Positions 58,894 through 64,000 of a DNA stretch of 64,000 nt are shown here, piece after piece. Within the stretch, counting starts at the first letter, position 1; each line of letters begins with the position of its first letter. The position numbers were made by a program, and so were the translations under genes. The notes under the pieces were generated by a model, which did not search any database, was not told where the DNA came from, and saw nothing but the letters and a program-made list of their open reading frames with translations. The stretch covers positions 81,934-145,933 of the forward strand of contig JAFWEV010000098.1 of NCBI GenBank assembly GCA_017512745.1, read 5' to 3'. Source of the DNA: Oscillospiraceae bacterium. Lineage in GTDB: Bacteria; Bacillota; Clostridia; Oscillospirales; Ruminococcaceae.

Positions 58894-58908
58894 AATCAGA
58901 TATAAGAA

Positions 58909-58937
58909 CCGGCCTGCCGCGTGTGCGGCAGAGCCGG
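58909..58937 (+). terminator. intercistronic hairpin before the alpha-galactosidase gene
   Basis: CCGGC/GCCGG outer and TGCCGC/GCGGCA inner stems, followed by CTTTCGC. It may reduce expression of the downstream genes relative to the transporter, or protect mRNA. Confidence 0.55.
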
Positions 58938-58968
58938 CTTTCGCATATTACACGAAAGGAGTTCTCAC

Positions 58969-61305
58969 ATGATCTGTATAGATAAGAACAAATTCCTCCT
59001 GTCCACGAAGAACACATCATACGCTTTCAGAGTTATGGAAACGGGCCAGCTGGAGCATCTGCACTACGGCGGGCCCATAGGAATAGAGGACCTGGATTCT
59101 CTGACAGAGAAGAGGGTATTCCAGGCAGGCACGACCATAGGCTACGACAAGGAACATCCGGAACTGAATCTCGAGGATATAAAACTTGAGATGTCCTCAT
59201 ACGGAAAGGGAGACATACGCGAACCGTTCGTGGAGATAGTGTATCCGAACGGCAGCTATACCTCGGATTTCGTGTTTGAGGGCTATGAGATGCCGAGCGG
59301 CGCTCCCGAATGGGAGGGATTGCCCGTGTCGTACTCGGAAGAAGATCAGGCGGAGTATCTCATTATTAGACTGAGAGAGAAGACCCACGACGTAAAACTC
59401 GAGCTGCACTACACGGTATATGAGTACACCGACGTGATATGCAGAAAGACTAAACTCATAAACAACGAGAGCGAACCGCTGCGGCTTCTCCGGCTCATGA
59501 GCAATCAGGTGGATTTCCCGGACGCCGGATACACCGTGACGAATTTCTGCGGCTCCTGGGTGAGGGAGATGAAGCGCAGGGAGACCACTGTAAACTGCGG
59601 AATGCTCGTACTCGGCTCATATACGGGCACTTCATCCAACAGGAGCAATCCGTTCGTGATGCTGTCCAAACCGTCCACGACCGAATCGTCCGGATCGTGC
59701 TACGGATTCAATATCGTATACAGCGGAAACCACTTTGAGGGAGTCCAGGTGAACGCCTTCGGAAAGACGAGATTCCTGCAGGGCATCAACCCGAGATCCT
59801 TTGAGTTCCGCATCGATCCCGGCGAGAGCTTCCTCACGCCCGAGGCCGTGATGACTTATTCCTCAAAGGGATATACGGGAATGAGCCACAACATGCACAC
59901 GTTCGTGAGAAACAACGTGGTCCGCGGTTACTGGAAGAAGAGGGAGAGACCGATCCTCATCAACAGCTGGGAAGCGAGCTACTTCGACATCTCCGAATCA
60001 AAGCTCCTCAACCTCGCCAAGGCTGCCAAGTCCGTTGGCATCGAACTGTTCGTCATGGATGACGGATGGTTCGGAAAGAGGGACAACGACACGTCCTCTC
60101 TCGGCGACTGGACGGTCAACAGGAAGAAACTCCCTGGAGGACTCGAGCAGCTTTCCGGAAAGATACACGCTCTGGGTCTCATGTTCGGAATATGGGTCGA
60201 ACCCGAGATGGTGAATGTCGACAGCGATCTGTACAGAGCCCATCCCGAATGGGTGATCCAGGTGACCGAGGGAACGCACTCAGAGGGAAGAAACCAGCGC
60301 ATCCTCGACCTCACCAATCCGGAAGTCGTCGACTATCTGGACGAGGCGATGAGCAGGGTCTTCACCGAGGCATCCGCGGATTACGTGAAGTGGGATATGA
60401 ACAGGATATTCTCTGACGCCTTCTCACAGTACCTGCCGAAAGACAGACAGATGGAAGTTTTCCACAGATATGTACTCGGGCTGTACGACCTCATGGGAAG
60501 ACTTACGGCGAAATTCCCGAAGATACTGTTCGAGGGCTGCGCCTCCGGAGGAAACAGATTCGATCTCGGCATACTGTCATACTTCCCGCAGATCTGGGGA
60601 AGCGACAATACGGACGCCGTCTGCAGAGTACATCAGCAGGAGGGATACAGCTTCGGATATCCTCTCTCATGCGTATCCGCTCACGTGTCCGCGTGCCCGA
60701 ACCACCAGACGCTCAGAGAGACTCCTCTTGATACGAGATTCGACGTGGCGGCGTTCGGGATCTGCGGGTACGAGCTCAATCTCGCCGATATGAAGAAGGA
60801 CGAGCTTGAGAAGATAAAGAGACAGATAGACATATACAAGAAGTGGAGAAAGACCCTGCAGTCAGGAACATTCTACAGGGGAAGACACGGAAACCTCCAC
60901 GAGTGGATAACCGTGAGCGAAGACAAGACCAAAGCCGTCGGCATGATACTCCAGGAGCTCGTGCATCCGAACACGCTGTTCGAGAAGTTCACGGCGAAAG
61001 GCCTCGACCCGGAGACGAAGTACCACTTCTACAACATGGAAGAGAAGCAGAACATCCGCAATTTCGGAGACCTGATCAACACTCAGGCGCCGGTTCACGT
61101 AAAACAGGATTCGATGGTGCACTACCTCATATCCAAATTCGTGACGATGCCCGGCGAGACCGAAGACGCCGTGATCTCAGGACAGACACTCATGAGCGCC
61201 GGAATAAACCTCAAGCAGGCGTTCAGCGGCACCGGATATTCCGATCAGGTGAGATTCTTCCAGGACTTCAGCGCGAGAATGTACTTTATGGAAAAAACCG
61301 AATGA
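58969..61305 (+). CDS. alpha-galactosidase, glycoside hydrolase family 36
   Basis: A 778-residue enzyme, cytoplasmic (no signal peptide). The barrel has ELFVMDDGWFGKRDNDTSSLGDW, the nucleophile Asp in ADYVKWDMNRIF (near residue 475) and the acid/base Asp in WGSDNTDA (near residue 540), after FEGCASGGNRFDLG. It releases alpha-linked galactose from oligosaccharides such as melibiose or raffinose. The ATG at 58969 has AAAGGAG 7 bases upstream; upstream in-frame codons lack a ribosome binding site. Confidence 0.95.
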   Translation: MICIDKNKFLLSTKNTSYAFRVMETGQLEHLHYGGPIGIEDLDSLTEKRVFQAGTTIGYDKEHPELNLEDIKLEMSSYGKGDIREPFVEIVYPNGSYTSDFVFEGYEMPSGAPEWEGLPVSYSEEDQAEYLIIRLREKTHDVKLELHYTVYEYTDVICRKTKLINNESEPLRLLRLMSNQVDFPDAGYTVTNFCGSWVREMKRRETTVNCGMLVLGSYTGTSSNRSNPFVMLSKPSTTESSGSCYGFNIVYSGNHFEGVQVNAFGKTRFLQGINPRSFEFRIDPGESFLTPEAVMTYSSKGYTGMSHNMHTFVRNNVVRGYWKKRERPILINSWEASYFDISESKLLNLAKAAKSVGIELFVMDDGWFGKRDNDTSSLGDWTVNRKKLPGGLEQLSGKIHALGLMFGIWVEPEMVNVDSDLYRAHPEWVIQVTEGTHSEGRNQRILDLTNPEVVDYLDEAMSRVFTEASADYVKWDMNRIFSDAFSQYLPKDRQMEVFHRYVLGLYDLMGRLTAKFPKILFEGCASGGNRFDLGILSYFPQIWGSDNTDAVCRVHQQEGYSFGYPLSCVSAHVSACPNHQTLRETPLDTRFDVAAFGICGYELNLADMKKDELEKIKRQIDIYKKWRKTLQSGTFYRGRHGNLHEWITVSEDKTKAVGMILQELVHPNTLFEKFTAKGLDPETKYHFYNMEEKQNIRNFGDLINTQAPVHVKQDSMVHYLISKFVTMPGETEDAVISGQTLMSAGINLKQAFSGTGYSDQVRFFQDFSARMYFMEKTE

Positions 61306-61369
61306 ATCGGTTAATATTTAAGTGATTTTTTGCGCATAGGTCCGAAACAGAAAAACGGAGGACGACAGT

Positions 61370-62260
61370 ATGAGCGAGACAAAATACAAGAGAAAATGGG
61401 GAGACAGGCGCGACGCCCGCCGGGTGAAATGCCCCGGCCTGCAGACGCTGATGGGACATCTCATGCCCATGCGTACAGACAACGAAGTCTTCATGAACGA
61501 CTCATTTGACGTCACGGAGCTCATGGAATTCGTGGCTGAGAAGAACAAAGAAGACCTCGGATACAGGATAACACCGTTCTACTGCCTCATAATGGCTATG
61601 GCTAAGATGGTGAAAGAGCGCCCGCTCATGAACCGCTTCTACCAGGGACATCAGCTGTATGAGAGGAATGAGATCAGCATAAGCTTTGTCGCCAAGAGAC
61701 AGTTCAGCGATGCGGCCGAAGAGTCGCTCATGTTCTTTGTCCCGAAGGATGAGGACACGATCTACACCCTTGGCAAAAAGATCGCGGGCGACGTCGACGA
61801 AGTCAAAAAGCACGACAAGGCGACCGGAGGGATCGACGAAGTTCTCGACAAATTCGCGAAGATCCCGAGACTGCTGCTCATGTTTATCGTGAAGATAGTG
61901 AAATGGCTCGACTTCTGGGGAGTCAATCCCAAAGCTCTGACTGACGGCGATCCGAACTACTCCACGATCCTCTGCAGCAATCTCGGAAGCATTCAGGGTC
62001 CCGCGGTATATCACCACCTCAACAACTACGGTACCTGCAGTATCATAGTCACAATAGGAACGATACACGACAAGGAAGTCATCAACGAAGACGGGACAAA
62101 AGAGATCAGGAAATACGTGGATATAGGCGCGACTCTCGACGAGAGGATCGCAGACGGATTCTACTTCATAAGAAGTCTGAAACTGATAAAACACATATGC
62201 AGACACCCCGAGCTCCTTGAGAGACCGCTCGGAGAAAACAGCGGGTATGATTACAAATGA
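61370..62260 (+). CDS. stand-alone E2-type acyltransferase (2-oxoacid dehydrogenase/CAT-like) domain protein
   Basis: A 296-residue protein resembling the catalytic domain of dihydrolipoamide acyltransferases and chloramphenicol acetyltransferase (YRITPFYCLIMAMAKMVKERPLMNRF; SLMFFVPKDEDTIYTLGKKI; ILCSNLGSIQGPAVYHHLNNYGTCSIIVTIG; DIGATLDERIADGFYFIRSLKLIKHI). There is no lipoyl or E3-binding domain. The catalytic HxxxDG motif reads LDERIADG, so the usual His is missing. Relatives of this type occur near lipid or sugar genes in Clostridia. It overlaps the GH13 start by 4 bases, hence is co-translated. Function unknown. Confidence 0.78.
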   Translation: MSETKYKRKWGDRRDARRVKCPGLQTLMGHLMPMRTDNEVFMNDSFDVTELMEFVAEKNKEDLGYRITPFYCLIMAMAKMVKERPLMNRFYQGHQLYERNEISISFVAKRQFSDAAEESLMFFVPKDEDTIYTLGKKIAGDVDEVKKHDKATGGIDEVLDKFAKIPRLLLMFIVKIVKWLDFWGVNPKALTDGDPNYSTILCSNLGSIQGPAVYHHLNNYGTCSIIVTIGTIHDKEVINEDGTKEIRKYVDIGATLDERIADGFYFIRSLKLIKHICRHPELLERPLGENSGYDYK

Positions 62261-63804
62261 GTACTGAATGGTTAAAAAAAGCCGTATTCTATGAGATCTA
62301 TCCCCAGTCGTTCTGTGATACGAACGGAGACGGGATAGGAGACATAGAGGGCATTATAGAAAAACTGGATTACGTGAAGGAGCTCGGATGCAATGCGCTC
62401 TGGATCAATCCCTGCTTTGATTCGCCTTTCATGGACGCGGGATACGATGTCCGCGACTACAAAAAGGTTGCGCCGAGATACGGAACGAACGACGATCTCA
62501 TAAGACTGTTCCGGACCGCTCATGAAAAGGGCATAAAGGTCCTTCTTGACCTTGTTCCGGGGCACACATCGGACGAACACGAATGGTTCCTCGAATCGTC
62601 GAAGGCCGAGCAGAACGAGTATACCGGAAGATATGTCTGGACCGATTTCGCATTCAAGGGGATCGCTGATCATCCGTATATTTCCGGCATGAAACCGAGA
62701 AACGGAGCGTATATGCTCAATTTCTTCGCGTCCCAGCCTGCGCTCAACTACGGATGGCTTAACAGGACGGAGTCCTGGATGTCCGCGGTTGACTCAGAGG
62801 AGGCCATAGCCACAAAGGAAGCCATGAAGGACGTTATACGTTTCTGGCTCGACCGCGGCTGCGACGGTTACAGGGTGGATATGGCGGACTCGCTCGTCAA
62901 GAACGACGATGAGAACAAGAGCGCGACAGCGGCGATCTGGCGCGAGGTGAGAAACATGCTGGATGCGGAATATCCGGACGCGGCGCTCGTCAGCGAATGG
63001 TCGCATCCGTACAGGGCGATATGCCTCGGCGGATTCCATATGGATTTCTACCTCGACCACCAGCACAACGGATACAATACGCTGCTGAGGGATTATGAGA
63101 CCGACGGCGGAGACCACAGTTTCTTTAAGTGCGACGCCGGCGGGGAAATATCCAGATTCCTCGACGACTACCTGCCGAAATACGATGTGTCCAGAGACGC
63201 GGGATACATCTCCATGATAACCTGCAATCACGATACTCCGAGACCCGCCGCAACGCTTACAGATAGGGAGCTCAAGCTCGCGTACGCGTTCATTCTCACG
63301 ATGCCCGGCGTGCCGTTCATCTATTACGGCGACGAGATAGGGATGAAGTATCTGGATGTCGCCACAAAGGAAGGCGGATATCAGAGAACGGGAAGCAGAA
63401 CGCCTATGCAGTGGGACCGCACGAAGAATATGGGATTCTCATCCGCGGATACCTCGCAGATATATCTGCCGGTCGACTGTTCCAAAGATGCGCCGTGCGT
63501 TGCCGATCAGGTAAAAGACCCCGATTCACTGCTGAACGAGGTAAAACGACTGACGCGCCTCAGAGCTGAATATGAAGATCTGCAGGCGGACGCGCCGTTC
63601 AGGGTCATCCGCGCAGGCGGACCGGACGAGGCATTCGTTTACGGCAGAGGGGATATGGTACTTGTCATCAATACATCCTCCCGCGAGCAGACCGTAGAAA
63701 TCCCCGAAGCAGACGGAAAGAAGATCGTTTACGGTATCGGATCGTGTTCTCTTGACGGGAAGAGCATTACGGTCTCAGCGCAGTCTTTTGCGGTATTGAA
63801 ATGA
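62257..63804 (+). CDS. alpha-glucosidase/oligo-glucosidase, glycoside hydrolase family 13
   Basis: A 515-residue alpha-amylase-fold enzyme. Conserved regions are VFYEIYPQSFCDTNGDGIGDIEGI, LDLVPGHTSDEHEWF, the nucleophile Asp in GYRVDMADSL (near residue 210), the acid/base Glu in LVSEWSHP and the third acid Asp in TCNHDTPR. It has no signal peptide, so it works in the cytoplasm on imported alpha-glucosides, sucrose or isomalto-oligosaccharides. It is the last gene of the TetR-GH2-GT-GPH-GH36-E2-GH13 operon. Confidence 0.94.
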   Translation: MSTEWLKKAVFYEIYPQSFCDTNGDGIGDIEGIIEKLDYVKELGCNALWINPCFDSPFMDAGYDVRDYKKVAPRYGTNDDLIRLFRTAHEKGIKVLLDLVPGHTSDEHEWFLESSKAEQNEYTGRYVWTDFAFKGIADHPYISGMKPRNGAYMLNFFASQPALNYGWLNRTESWMSAVDSEEAIATKEAMKDVIRFWLDRGCDGYRVDMADSLVKNDDENKSATAAIWREVRNMLDAEYPDAALVSEWSHPYRAICLGGFHMDFYLDHQHNGYNTLLRDYETDGGDHSFFKCDAGGEISRFLDDYLPKYDVSRDAGYISMITCNHDTPRPAATLTDRELKLAYAFILTMPGVPFIYYGDEIGMKYLDVATKEGGYQRTGSRTPMQWDRTKNMGFSSADTSQIYLPVDCSKDAPCVADQVKDPDSLLNEVKRLTRLRAEYEDLQADAPFRVIRAGGPDEAFVYGRGDMVLVINTSSREQTVEIPEADGKKIVYGIGSCSLDGKSITVSAQSFAVLK

Positions 63805-63868
63805 TACTGAAATACATAGGATAAATAATCTGATAACAGCAAGACTGCCGGCACACCATTCTGATATG

Positions 63869-63918
63869 ATCCCTCCAAAGTAGACAAGGTAAAAAACCAA
63901 AATCTACGAAGGAGGGAT
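63869..63918 (+). repeat. inverted repeat that masks the transposase ribosome binding site
   Basis: Arms ATCCCTCC..AGTAGA (63869-63884) and TCTAC..GGAGGGAT (63903-63918) can pair over 13 of 16 positions across an 18-base loop. The right arm contains the GGAGGG ribosome binding site of the transposase gene. Confidence 0.7.
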
Positions 63919-63923
63919 TTTTC

Positions 63924-64000
63924 ATGTCAAAACCCAAGTTTAGTGCGGAAGAACGAGCTCAAATAGTGCAGGAGTACCTGGACGGAAAAGGAAGTTATAG
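63924..64000 (+). CDS. transposase OrfA, N-terminal fragment (IS3-like)
   Basis: The first 25 codons of an open frame that runs off the window. The peptide MSKPKFSAEERAQIVQEYLD followed by GKGSY is the beginning of the helix-turn-helix domain of IS3/IS150-type OrfA (KxSxEExxxIVxEYLxG). ATG 63924 lies 7 bases after GGAGGG. The element inserted at the end of the sugar operon without breaking a visible gene. Confidence 0.8.
   Translation, partial: MSKPKFSAEERAQIVQEYLDGKGSY

Larger units (their letters stand above)
63869..64000 (+). mobile_element. left end of an IS3-like insertion sequence, cut by the window edge
   Basis: It begins about 65 bases after the GH13 stop with an AT-rich leader that forms a hairpin, then the start of a transposase orfA. 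The precise left terminal repeat cannot be fixed without the right end; the sequence TGATCCCTCC near 63868 is a candidate end. Confidence 0.65.

Noticed and set aside
1..64000. CRISPR arrays, tRNA or rRNA genes, prophage
   Set aside because: No regularly spaced direct repeats, tRNA-like cloverleaf with CCA context, rRNA sequence or phage structural genes were seen on reading; a tRNAscan or Infernal run would be decisive.

Overview
The window reads as chromosomal DNA of an anaerobic, fermentative Gram-positive bacterium, most likely a clostridial Bacillota; I cannot name the family. The evidence is strong AGGAGG-type ribosome binding sites before nearly every gene, a SufCBDSU iron-sulfur operon of Bacillota type (SufU scaffold, no SufA or SufE seen), an ECF transporter, a CitCDEF/CitXG citrate lyase set, many oxygen-sensitive [4Fe-4S] hydro-lyases, Tex, and no respiratory genes.

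Layout. 1-1745: tail of an ECF transporter (EcfA, EcfT) and a small unknown protein. 1959-6805: sufCBDSU, with a promoter and a candidate Rrf2/IscR-type operator. 6853-11362 (minus): a serine hydrolase and a giant MacB/FtsX-type ABC protein. 11602-13824 (minus): sugar O-acetyltransferase, TrpF-like barrel and PfkB sugar kinase. 14062-43674: a roughly 29.6-kb organic-acid catabolic island, the core of the window. 43808-47764: a HAD phosphatase and a large TIR-transmembrane-repeat protein. 47832-50316 (minus): a metal-efflux P-type ATPase, an HMA metallochaperone and an ArsR repressor, back to back with a tiny 26-residue ORF. 50630-52792 (minus): tex. 52987-63804: a TetR-controlled oligosaccharide operon (GH2, GT-B-like protein, GPH symporter, GH36, E2-like protein, GH13). 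63869-64000: left end of an insertion sequence cut by the window edge.

The organic-acid island. A minus-strand operon runs LarA-like racemase, enolase-superfamily dehydratase, D-2-hydroxyacid dehydrogenase, CitD, CitE, CitF. A divergent 2-hydroxycarboxylate transporter (2HCT), malic enzyme, CitC and a CitX-CitG fusion complete a citrate-type lyase system. On the plus strand follow a second LarA-like protein, two AEC transporters, two TtdAB-type dehydratases, three aconitase-superfamily enzymes (a LeuCD pair, a LeuD-LeuC fusion in one chain, and a shortened LeuC-like protein), an altronate/galactarate-type dehydratase, a DapA-family aldolase, a PanE-like reductase, a CMD-family protein and an FrhB-like iron-sulfur protein. 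Together they could import, racemise, dehydrate or isomerise, and cleave hydroxy di- and tricarboxylates. The actual substrate cannot be read from the sequence.

Two GntR/FCD regulators lie in the island. A shared motif, TGGATACATGA or its close variant, lies just downstream of the -10 element at four promoters there: larA1, the transporter, ttdA1 and the first gntR. This suggests one repressor coordinating the island. I saw no rRNA, tRNA or CRISPR array.
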